Assembly: GCA_019614645.1 (NCBI GenBank) | Contig: JABWDB010000037.1 | Location: 62,001 to 126,000, forward strand | Direction of reading: 5' to 3' | DNA: 64,000 bases | From: Stratiolaelaps scimitus | Taxonomy: Eukaryota > Arthropoda > Arachnida > Mesostigmata > Laelapidae | Part shown: piece after piece, positions 1 through 12,100 of the stretch | Layout: every line of letters begins with the position of its first letter | Numbering within the stretch: position 1 is the first letter of the stretch | The notes under the pieces: generated by a model | What the model was told of the DNA's origin: nothing | The model's database searches: none | The model's input: only the letters and a program-made list of their open reading frames with translations | Position numbers and translations under genes: made by a program

Positions 1-1990
1 CGAAGCCTGAGGTGATGGTTCGAATCGTTCTGTGAATTAACTAAGTTTTCTCTGTTGAACTCGTTATAGACCACTGCAGTAACATATCGTCTCATGTTAA
101 ACTGTCTCTGGGGTTCTTTAAGTTCGACCTTTATAAATAGGTCATGAACCATTAATGGAAGGCCTTGCATCTTTCCTCCTTTAAGCATCATGCTGGGAGC
201 TTGTCCCGTCGTTCTGCTGGGTTGACTCGAATTTTCACTAGCAAGCAACGTCTGCTAAGGCAATTATGGATATCGGTATAACCTTGGTCGAGGCATATTT
301 TCGACACCTGCTCTTTTACTGTACCTATAACACTCTTTGCCTCGTAATTACTATAAGGATAATTAGAAGCGCAGTGCTTTGTTTGATTCTATATTGAGCA
401 AATATTTTGAACTATTAATTAAGGAATCGAGATCCGTTACCCGATACAACTTTCTCGGAATCTATAAACTTAGAAAAGAGCTTCTCTAAAGTGTCTCATG
501 GTCAGGCCACCAAATATGTTCCGGAGCTACTGGCTTCGTCTTGGAACTTGCAAGGTGACTTGTATATAACTATTCAAGTACCCAACCCCTTAGCTTGCCG
601 GGAGCACATTCTCCATGTTCCCTTGAAGCAACGCCATGCAGTACGGTGAGCTCGGTTGTAGGTACGCGCAAGAGTCAATGAGTGTCTGAGGGCCAAGGAC
701 AGTCAGATAACAACGAGATATTCTCTTCGTTACCATCCGGTGAATGCGATGGCAGAGTGTGTGTAGTTAATTAGAAGCACAAGATAGAGGCAAGCGTGCC
801 GTGCAGGAAGGTCTAAGTCTATTCACATACATGCTCCAATCTTAAGAATCACAATGTCGATTTGCGAAATTTCACCCAAAACACACAGCTTATATCAGCT
901 AATACTTCGAGTTTGCAGAATAACACTTTACGGTGAGCTGTGGCTGCGACCTTTTCGGTGAGTATTTCCGGTGATAGATTGAATAATGTTTTGTTATACA
1001 TTTCAGTATACGTTGCTAGAGTGACCTTAGTAGTACCCACGGTAGTGTCAACAGGCTGATTACTCGCAAGAAACTACTTCTCCCACTGTAATTAACCCGT
1101 TACGCAACAACCACAATGAATATTTCCAGCTTCAGCGCGATAACTTGGACGGTGGCTAGGTGCCAGGCTATAAAAAGCGCAGGTTGGAGTCACGCTCCAT
1201 GATAAGGACATATAAGAGAACTTAAGCATTTTAACAATTGTAGTTCCTTTGATAAACTAAGGTTAGTGTCTAGATAAAGTGACTCGTGTACGCTACTCGT
1301 GTTTTATACAGTGATAGATATATATTTGTAATGTATTTGTTACAGTAAACGGCAAGCTAAATTGTCGTGGCTGATCAATGTATGCTGTTTTGTTCGTTTG
1401 CTGTCGCCGCCGCCGTCGTAGATGCTTATTGGACACTTTCAATTTTGTGAAATTCAACCTAATGAAAATGGTCCACTGTCTAATTTACCTTAGGCAACTA
1501 GCACACTCGCGTCAAGGCAACGCCCAAAAACCGCCCTTCGCTGTGATGCCATATCAGAGGCTACTACTGATCAGCCCAATTGGTGGACCAGCGGTCGGCC
1601 GGTTGCTCGCGAACTGGGCGGTGACGCGAGAGCGTCACCGTGAAACATCACTCGTTGATGTAACAGGAGCAAGAAGACACAGAAGTCTTCTTCGGCAAAA
1701 CTCAATTCTAGGGCAACACTGCGAGACGTCACCAAAATGAAATACCTCTCTCCCCTCCGGAGTGAACGACAACGTTAGATCAGAACTAGACCCCGTCATG
1801 GACGATTGATTTAGAGTTAGATAATACTAAAGTATACACGGATAATTACTCTGATGATTCATATCGATCAGCGCATGCTGGCTTTGAAAGGACCTGCATA
1901 TGAAATTGGGTAGAGTGAATAAATGAGAGAGAAAGATATATATATATATGTATATACGAAGATTTAGCGAGTTAAACAGAAGGGTAGCCA
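1..1990. other. 5' flank, no gene supported
   Basis: Nothing here can be supported as a gene. Open frames at 849-1040 (-) and 1378-1740 (+) have no recognisable domain and no splice context. A 9-bp-arm hairpin lies at 1619-1640 and a short (TA)n at 1938-1950. The stretch from about 1990 is more GC- and CAG-rich and may be the promoter and leader of the receptor kinase downstream. Confidence 0.5.
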
Positions 1991-2505
1991 CGATCGAAAG
2001 ACGAACACCAGCAGCATCAGCAAAGTCAGCTACCAGACTGGCAGTAGTCAGACTGCGCCTCTGCCTCTGTTGAAGTCATTTGCGACGGTCGTGGATGATC
2101 TCCGTTGAGGGTTCGTTTGTGAAGCCCAACCGAATGAATCGCCACTGTTACGTACAGGCAGCAATAGCATAGCGGGTTTCATCTTCTTGGGAAAGGGCAG
2201 CCAATGGCTGGCTGCGGGTTGACTTCGGTGGCACTTCGGGTGGCCGCATGTGCGTTCCGCTCGGCACCGAACCGGACCGCCTCTCTGCCAAACGGCGCGA
2301 ACGAACGCCGCTCAGGAACAGACGAGGGGCCGAATCCGAGCCCGAAGTTCGGCGACTGCAACTGAAACGGATGGCGAGCCTCGCGCAGCTAAGCCTGGCA
2401 GCGGCAACAGCAATAGTAGCGGGACAACGGCAGCAACGACAGCAGCAGCCACCACCGCCATCATCATATCAACGGCATCAGGCAGGACTTTCGAAGAGTG
2501 GAACG
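1990..2505 (+). promoter_or_regulatory. Possible promoter and 5' untranslated exon of the Cad96Ca-type gene
   Basis: This GC-rich stretch stands out from the AT-rich surroundings and lies 0.6-1.1 kb before the signal-peptide exon. It holds a CAG/CAA/CCA-rich tract around 2400-2480 and ends in a good splice donor, GTGAGT at 2506-2511. TCAG-type initiator-like words occur near 2050. Short open frames here show no domain, so they are more likely leader than protein. The matching acceptor before the start codon at 3086 is unclear; a weak candidate lies near 2990. This is inference from base composition and one splice site. Confidence 0.3.
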
Positions 2506-3085
2506 GTGAGTAGCCGTAGACGCCGCCATTTCGGTCCAACCGGCTGTGGGTCCCGCTCGTCACCAATACGCCGTTCTTGGCTGGTAGCCGCTGGGCGCCA
2601 TCTTTAGTTGTCAATCCACGACCGACGACAAACAGGATCACAGTGGCGTGAAGACAGCCACTCCGCACGTTGAGCAAAACAAAAAAATTGTCGTATAATA
2701 CTGTATGTATATGTATGGGGAAACTTGCTGCAAACAAAAAACCTCTTCTGTACACTGGAATACTAGTCTAGCGCGATCTACTATCGTTGGTGTAATGTGT
2801 TTTTGAGTGTCTTTAGTGCGTCTGGAGGATAGCTACTCTGGCTTCAGTGATGGCTCCCCCGTAAAAAGTGTGTCGTGAAATTTGTAAAGGAATAGAACTG
2901 CTTCGAACCGCTAATTGAAATCGTCGCGAATCGGAATGAGCTATGCAATCAACTCAACGATTACGTAGGGATGAACTGAGATTAAGGTTACAGCAGATGC
3001 TTTAAGAGGAACGAATCGGCAACGTTTCGCGACGGGTCGCTAGGACTCCACTGGACGCGGATAGCACTTCCGGTTTGGGCTTGGA

Positions 3086-3134
3086 ATGGACTCGTCACTA
3101 TATGCTCTAATCCACATTGCGCTTTGTCTCTTGG
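3086..3134 (+). CDS. Cad96Ca: Cad96Ca exon 1: signal peptide
   Basis: ATG at 3086 opens MDSSLYALIHIALCLL, a short hydrophobic signal peptide. The exon ends one base into a codon at the donor GTAAGT (3135-3140). The next exon starts with GG, which completes a Gly codon, so reading frame and function both fit. No other signal-peptide exon with this phase was found upstream of exon 2. Confidence 0.85.
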
Positions 3135-6100
3135 GTAAGTTAGGCATCCGAGGCTATTGTGGTCACTTGAGTGACCACAAGTCTCAGCAGCATCAGCACC
3201 AACATCTTCTCATTATAACAGAGATCGCTGATCACCCATTGGACATTTATCTTCAGTTGTGGACATCGGATTGCCTCGTCTAGGTTTTTATTCATTGTTG
3301 AACTAACTTTATTCGCATCTATAGACCTTGCGTTGATCCGTGGAGGTTCATCGCATTCGAAGGTAAAACGTATACTGGAAATTTTGAAGGTATCGAGGTG
3401 AACTGTTTTGAGGTGAACCTTCCACATGCTAAACATAACTAAGGAAAGGACAAATATCCGAGTACTAGATTATCAATAGGCTAAACCGTTAAATATCCAT
3501 AATTTCCAAACGATCTTTCGGCAGTTCTGCCATCATGCTCTATTTTCGTACACTCAAAGATTATTATTATTATTATTACGTATGCCCAACGGTGTTACTG
3601 ATTGTCAGAGGTATCAGCTCTTTATCTCAAAAATACGGCCCACTAAAACGCGATTTTAGTTTATAACGACGGTGTTCACACATACTATTGATTATACTCA
3701 TAGTTGTTAAGAGTTTATATCCCATACATGAAGATTCTTGCCAGGTACGCAGAAGGAAGAGAATAAGCAAAGGTGGCCCCGACAGGTCCTCATAGTAATA
3801 CCTAAAAGGTTAAGAGCTGAGGCCTGTCACATAGGGGAACAGCTGAGGGTCAGCTCGAAAAAACAATATTGTATCCCATACAACTGCTTCGAGAAGAATA
3901 ATCATAGATGATCGTTAGAGCGATGACTATGCTCTAAATCAAAATTCGGTACAGCTTCCAAAGTTAGACACCAGCCTGAGATCCGTTGACACATATACCA
4001 AACGAGGTAAGAATGGCCGCTGTCAGGGACGGATTTGAACCCGATCTCATCGTGTGTCCCCGTTGAAAACTTGATTGAATCCCTTTATTTGAAACTGTTA
4101 TATAGCAGGTGTCCGATGTTACTTATTTATACAGCTGACTCCACTTCAGTTTTCATTTATTTAGGTTGTTGATATGGCCACGAATCATTTAGTAGTCTCA
4201 TCTGAGACATCTTCGAGCGTCCTACCAACTTGATATTGTAGAACCAATTGACGAGGCGATGCACTATTCGAAACTCAGCTCATTGTACACTTTGTCCCAC
4301 AAAATAGCTTTCCCATTCGTAAGAGCGGCCATCTCGTCAAAGCAGCAAGCTAGACTTGTGGTCTAGATACAAGAAGTAGTCCATCTCTGAGTGTCTCGCC
4401 AGTAAGAGCCGCGAACCGATTCGTCATTTGGAAATTCCCCAGAGCATTTCGACCAGGAGACGTCAGATCGCGGCTGCCGGCGGCGCTACGAGAAGCGCGA
4501 AAACCGACAACAGCAACAAGAGGCCGGCGGATTGCCCTCATACCGCGAAATGTTTTTTTTGTATAGGCTATCATTAAGGCTATAGATAATTGCTTTCACT
4601 TGTTACAACGATAATATAACCATATCTGAATAATACAGCATAGCATCCACATTTTCGCAGCGGGATATACTGATTTTTCACTGTTTTTGTGCGCCACCTT
4701 TGTTCCATGAATTGAACTGTAAAGAAAAAGGCAAGGTACGTCACCTATGAGCGTCTATATCTATACTACATAAGCACAAGTTGCTTCAACCAAAAAGATT
4801 ACAGTTCCTTTAATGAACTAATAAACCTTTACCACCAACGGAAGAGGTGGTTGCTACAGCGGGTATGTTGAAGAGGCAAAATTATATGAGAAAACCCAGC
4901 AACACACAAGATTTTCTAACACTATAATAGTTTCCTGGCAGAACGTTGCAAAACGCGGCCGCAGTGACTTTCTAACGGGCAGCGTCCATTGACGTACTAG
5001 CGTGTGTTGTCCGTGGAAGCAGAGAATACCATGTGTCATCACCATGGCCCCCTTTCTCACCCTCGTTCCTATGACAGCAGAATTGAAGATGTAATTACTA
5101 CATTATGCTATATTATTAAACTGAGCTGAATGTTCGAGTTTCAGTGTTGCTTCTCGCCGGTAATAATCAAAGGGCAAATGCTATAAGTCAAACGGAAGAA
5201 ATTTCCGTCCAGCCTTGGGTTGATACAGATCGGATTGGCCCGACATCACCCTAATCTTTTTTTGGTCTGACTCTAAACCAGACAACGGACAACATCTCGC
5301 TTCGTAAGACAGACCCGTTTAAATTCCAGTGTGCAATGTGGGGGGAATCGAACCCGTGAACCTACGTGTCCCCTCTGGTTGCAAGGCACACACGAATGCC
5401 TCACGCATAAACCTACTAAGCGTTAAACCTTGCCTACCTACCTATGTAAAAGTGTAAACAGGGAAAAATAGAGATACTCTTCATTCGTTACTCCTCTACC
5501 CCGACAACTCATTATATCCAAGTCTAATTAACTAGAGGACCGAGATGAATGTAATTTGAGCATGATTTATATATTCATCTGCATATAATTTAGCAATATT
5601 CGTTCACCATTATCCGATATAGTTTCTATCCGTTAGCTAAGCGTGGTTTCATAACAACAGTTTTTTTTCTACTGCGTGTAGTTGTCACTTGAACAGCTGC
5701 TCCGAGCCTGCTTCTAATTAACTACTCGTATGCTTACACATGGCTGAAATAAAATAGCATGTTAATTTCGCATAAGTCGCGAATGTGCATACGCAATGAC
5801 GAATCAAAGGCACCGTAGAATAACCAGCCAATCGACAGGGGAGTAACAATCACATTATTTTTTCACAACTACATTTTGCTCTATAAAACAAGAATATTAT
5901 TTTTGTTCAAACATATAATAAATAGGAATTGGGGGGGGGATTCTTTTTGTTAATTATATACAAGAGGAGCTCATGGGTATAATAATAATAATGGCACAGG
6001 TGAGTGTAAAGACGTTTACGTAGCCTCTCGCATTGGAAACAAATGAATCGTACGCAAAGAAGACAGATTTATTTGCTGTAGCCACAGTTGTACGATTTTA

Positions 6101-9100
6101 TGAGGCAGCTAGAGGCCTGGTACAAACAGACAAGGTCGTTCGAGATACAGCTCCCAAAAAATAAAGAAGTCAATATCGCTAATATATTTGTCGCTGCTTG
6201 AGTCGTTTAGCCTTTATGCCTAAGGTTCAAATTCTGGTCAAGTATTTAAGTACAATCAAGTAAAGTACTCCAAAGATTAAAACAGGTGTGGAATAACTTA
6301 ACAAGAATAATTAATAAAAAGAACACGCATAACGACAATTGAATAGATAAACTAAACCGATCAGCGAAAAATAAAAGTGATTGTACAATGACGGTTTAAA
6401 ATTTCTATGATTCACTGTACGATTGTATACGCGTATAATATTTTCTATTATACATGAATATATTCTAAGATTGTCTTCGCACTACCCGACAGAAAATATT
6501 CCCGACCCTATCGATGCTTGTAAACTATAAACTGCGGCTATTGGTACCGCTTCACAGAACATTCATCATTATTGTCATGAAATCGCTGTAGGTTATTAAT
6601 TACATTTGGGTCACGTGTATTATTACGGCACCGAGACAGAGAGAGAGAGATATCAAATGTACAAGAAAGCGATAGTTCCCTAGACAGAAGTACAACGTAT
6701 TTATTTACAGAAAAACAAGCTCGAAATTGTCAGTTGGCATCAGTTGGACAACACGTTATCAATGACCTCGTGAAAAATTAATTGCCTTTTTAGGGAATCA
6801 GTTCTAGCATTAACAGCAATCAGGGCATAATTAGCGTATTACTTATATACGATGCTTTCTGTTATGGCAACATAACAGAACAAGACGAAGAAGAAGGTGG
6901 AGGAATATGATGAATAACGTCAGATAATAACACCGCTTTTGAAGATTCGTAATAGACAGATGGTGTTTATTTCGTATTATTCTATGTATGTCTTTATATT
7001 AAACAAAACTTAGCGATGCAGCTAGGGACAGTTGGGTGTGAGACCCTGGCCTGAGGTCATGGTCACAGCTCTGAGGAACGTCTATGGCATTCGTAGATGT
7101 TTGTATTCTATGGTTCGACATAGTTGCATAGATTGGCCGTGACGTACACCGTGTTTGTCCTAATCTCAACGAGTGCTTGAGCGTTTTCCGCTCCTTCGAG
7201 ATGTTTCAGTGAGGCACCGACCAGCTGTTGACAGTCAGTTCTGTCAATACGTCTCTATAGCTTCGTTATGATTGAACTAATGCAGCAACTATTGTACTTG
7301 AGTTTGGTGTCCCCTGGATGGTCTAGTGGTGGAGTGAGAACTCTTCCCGAATCGATTTTTCCTAGTGTACCCCTAAATTGTCACTGGTTTTATACATACG
7401 ATGGTATACTGTCATATCTTTAGCACTGTTGAGGGAAATACTGCGCCGCACTGCATTTTGCTAGTATAACTTTTATAAACATTTTTCAAAGATGTCTTGT
7501 CTCGATGAAGTTTAGTAAATTGGCAAATTAATTAAAGGTATTTGCACTGACCATTATTTAATGTTCTGTGTGATAAATATATTTTATCACAGTGATGGTT
7601 GAAGATAGGATGCTAAGTGTTTTTATTAGTGTGTCAGCTCACAAAGACAAAAGATAGAAGGAGATGAAACCGGCGACTGCAGTGACCTTCCAAAATAAAT
7701 GAAATATAGTTTTCCTGTAATCAATCGACGTCTATGGTGTCACTCGCCGAGAGCACGTTTGAAAGTGCTGAAAACTGATTAGGATATCTGTGCGGTAGTT
7801 GTTAGCTATATTAAAATTGAGCTATACGAAGGATCTTCCTTTGTTTTTTTTTTTGATTGGTGAACCCATATAAACAGAATGAAAACTTAGCTGTGTAGTT
7901 CTCAATGGAATAACATGAATGGTCCATTGTGCACTGTAGTGTCGATTCAAACTCGATCAATTTAATTCAATTTAGAGTAAAATAAGCCATTTGGATAACA
8001 TTGAAAATGCCATGTGCTCAGTCAATGGGTCAATTTTAATACAACATATTTATCGTTCATGTTCACCTTTCAGGGGCGGCTAATTCTGCCGATGTCGTTC
8101 CAAGTTTTGGGCGCCCCAGAGGCGATTCTGCAGTGGGAGGTCGTGTGAGCATAGGTGCGTTACACAATACCCCGCCATCATTTTCATCTCATAGGGATTG
8201 GATCGTTAATGAGGATCATTCGGTTGGCGAGAGGGTCTTCGCTGTCAGGACCGTTGACCCTGATGGGGATTCAATACGATTTAGTCTATCGCCAGCGCTC
8301 TTCCGTGATGGCTCGAGTTTCTTTCGGGTGGATCCGATTACGGGTGAGATCTTTCTGCTCAAGAGCCTCAAAGGCATGGGAGGTGACGACCTATACATGT
8401 ATGTACGAGCCGATGATGGACACCACCAGGCCAAGATGGAAGTTAGCATTAAGGTTATACGAGCTAGCCACAGTTCGCCACAGGAACGTAAAGGTGAATT
8501 AGATGCCGGACCGAGTAAGCCCTCGATATCGGACATAAGCCAGTCACTGCCAACTGACCACAGCGTCAACCCGCCGCCATCAGCACTGCCAAACCCTTCG
8601 AATGATGACAAGACGTTGCCGAAAGCTGATACACACGAATCTTCGAATTATGATATGGTCATATATATAGGAGTCATCGGGGCTATAGGCCTGCCACTAA
8701 TCGCTATAATACTCGTATTGTGGAGCAAACGAACAGCCCACGACAATTCAGCTGGCTCCAAAGAAAAAATTAAGTCGGTAAGTAGAACTGAAGAAGATGA
8801 GCAGCGCATTAATTATTCGATTGACATTGTTCGTTCCTATCATTGAATTCGAAATATTAAAAAGTGTTCCCCAAGAAATCATCGAATGGTTCGCATCGAA
8901 TGCAGGTTGTTTTTAGTTATAATAAGATGGTGATTAAAGTAACTTCCGTTAGCGTTTTTGTTTTTTTGTTAACTACTCTAATGTATATGATACGTCTTGT
9001 AGTGAAGCACCTTTTTTTTTAATTTTCAATATATGTATATTTTTCTTCAGAAAGACAAGTGTCATTCGGTGAAAGGGGAACGACGATGAAAAAATACGTA

Positions 9101-12100
9101 GTGTCCCACGTGTGCGATGCACTGATGGTCGATCTAAACGATTAGATCGATGCATACATAATGTATATATATATATATACCAACTTCGATTTTCGTTCTT
9201 GAAAGGTAGAAGATACGCTTGAAACAAGGGCCAAATTTCGAAATAAATCATCTCAATAAAGTCTCTATCTAGCGTGTAATCTAAAGGTTAATTAAGTCCA
9301 AGTTGTCGCCCGTCCTTTACGATCTGACCCACAATATGATAATGATTTTCAGACGGGAAGCATTTTTAATTTGGGACTTTTCACGGACCACAAAGACGCC
9401 AACAAAGAGATCGCCTTATCCCGGATGCCGTCACAGCCGTCGTGGGCTGCAGTCCTCGAGAAACGGGAACCCATACTGAAACCGGCTGAGCTATTCAGCA
9501 CGGTAAGTTGGACACCTAAACAGCTTTTTTTCATGAAGATACACAGACAAAAACGCTCTGCCAACGATATATTGATCTGACAACTGAGAAACGGAACGGT
9601 TCCTCAAAGCCATTGGATGAAGTCGGTGACCTTCGTATGCAAACGTTTGCTAGAGGTACGATTAATGGAAGGAAGGGAGGTGTTTTTCTATACAGTATAT
9701 CTCACAGTGGCCGATTTCGTCACTGCTAGCCATGTTAAATAGAAAAACTAGTTCCTTTGAAGTGGCACCAAAGACCAGGTGCGGAGAAATGGAGACGAAC
9801 GACACGGGTTATATAGACACTACAACTGCTACCACGCGACACAATCATCTAGTCAAACTCAGACAATGGGTGATTAAGTTAATTGTGCTGACCGAGCAGG
9901 TTGATGCAGCCACCAGCATGCCAAAGCATAACGTTATGTTAATCGTAGAATGTGAATGGGAGAATCAGATTATCATAGTCGAGTCAGGGGATTGCTTTTG
10001 CGACCGACAAAACACCCACGGGCGGCAGGGACACACATCTATATAGACACATCCACCATCGTATAGTTCAGCATCTCGTTGTGTCGTTCCCATTTTACTG
10101 CTCGACGAAATGCCCAGTGAGCGAGGTGTTCGAGGTCTGCACAAGACGCCAGCAGTGTTTGATGACAAACTTTGAATGTTGGACAATGATTTGCATTAAT
10201 GGCCGATTCGTTTCGTATCAAATGAAGAAGCTGGTAATGCTTCCAGGTTGACTCATAGACTTAAACATTTGAAGTCCACGGAGGTGCTTTCAGCATTGCT
10301 TCATAAGATGGACAACCCCCCTCAAATGAAAATGTGCAACGGGTGAGGGATTGAACCCGTACACCAACATGTCCTCCTCCGATCACAAGGGACAATACAC
10401 GACACCACCATGATTCTCTATCGTTTTCTCCATAGCTGATGCGCTTTTCATAAATAACTTACTCAGATCGACTTAGATTCACAGACAGGCAGACAGGATA
10501 TATACGATGCGAGTTCTTCATTCTCTGACATCTTTACACCGCCGGCTGAGCACACTGACGTGTGGGCGTCTGACCTTTTCGAAATTGCATGCATTTCAGT
10601 GGTATGCATTGTATATATTTGCAAAAAAAAAGCTTGAGCATGACTTAGCGAATGACTCCGTAGACTTAGGGTTTCACAGAGCTACAGGGTTCCTTTCCAT
10701 AGACAATCGTTTTACGCTATTGATTGATGACCATTTTCGGTCATCAGCTGGAGGAAAGTCGGTTAATGCACGTTCGCATGCGAGTTGCAACGAAACAATT
10801 ATGCCTGAAAAGTTCTGTGCCGTTTATATTTTTAATCATTTAAGGAAACATATAGGAACCGCGCGATAAATGACCTTTATTTCTTATTGACATGACTCCA
10901 TGTGTTTTTCATAATTTTCAGTTAACGGATGACAAATGGGAATTTCCGCGAACAAAACTGAAGGTTCTACAGCACATTAGCGAAGGTTGCTTCGGACAGG
11001 TAGGTTCATCGATGGCTGGAGCTGAAACTATTATAGCTACCACGAGCCTATCAGCCTGCATAAGTGTACACAGCTATTCTGATTCTGCTCGGAAGATGGC
11101 AAGACTCTTCCTTTCTAATGCTCAAAAGGTCTCTGAGAATAGCTTAATTCAAATCATCTAAATTATGCTAAATGGTGACTCGATATTTTTGCGCAAAGCA
11201 CAGGATACTGTCGTTACAGTAGATTTTTTCTTCCAGGTTTGGAAGTATGAAGCATTCCAGTCTGACATAAGCGAGGAGTCGAGATACAAGAAATTCTCCG
11301 ACAACACAACAAATGGTACCTCATCGATTATCGTTGCTGTGAAGACCCTGAAAGATCCGAAGTCGGAAAAGGGCAGGCAAGATCTCCTGAATGAATTAGA
11401 GATCATGAAATTACTTGATCCACATCCAAACGTTGTCACACTTCTTGGCTGCTGCACTGAACGAGGTCAGTTGTATTTCATTCTATGTCATATTCGGACT
11501 GACTCGTTTGAGCTAAATGTCAACTCTTCCCTAATGTGCGCCTATTTTAAGATAATAATCTGTTGTACAAAATGAAAGTCTACACTGGAGGACTTTGCTC
11601 AAAGTCTCAAGACTAATTAAGTGTGTGGTTGGCTACAGTAAATCAACATTCACCCGTTAGCTAAAATGACTAAATATAATATTTGTCGATTCGATTCTGC
11701 AAATATTTCTATTCTATGTCTTTACACGGACAAATATTTTGCTTTTTTTTTAAATATTTTTTTCTTTTTATAAAAATACGTGATATTTCGTTCTATCTAC
11801 TCTCAATGTCTCATTTTTATAGATCCTCTATTCGTAATCATGGAGTATGTGAGTCTGGGCAAACTGCAGACTTTCCTCCGTGAGAATCGGCGACCTTTGA
11901 CAGACAGAGATGATCCAACCGATGTAACAAGATCAGCACCACCACTCACGTCAACCGAGCTGACACAGTTCGGTTATCAGGTTGCGAAAGGAATGGAATA
12001 TATTGCCTCAAAGGTATTGCTCCTACTATCAGGTCCTGAATTTGCACAATATCTATGTATATGGTAATATACGGTGGTGGTGGTGATACTGCCAACATCC

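Larger units (their letters stand above)
3135..8073 (+). other. Large first intron of Cad96Ca (4.9 kb)
   Basis: The intron runs from GTAAGT to TTTCAG. It holds a 10-bp-arm hairpin at 3157-3180, a SINE-like copy at 3732-3867, tRNA-like heads on the minus strand at 4016-4064 and 5281-5405, an ATT run near 3561, a G run near 5931 and a GA run near 6639. Nothing else in it looks coding. Confidence 0.75.

Noticed and set aside
1378..1740. 120-codon plus frame
   Set aside because: No domain, signal peptide or splice context; composition like random sequence.
2248..2755. Overlapping open frames of 87-147 codons on both strands
   Set aside because: CAG/CCA-rich low complexity without domains; more likely leader or promoter sequence.
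7310..7345. tRNA-Glu-like 5' half (TGGTCTAGTGGT)
   Set aside because: Only an A-box-like part; no B box or acceptor stem follows, so not a tRNA gene.
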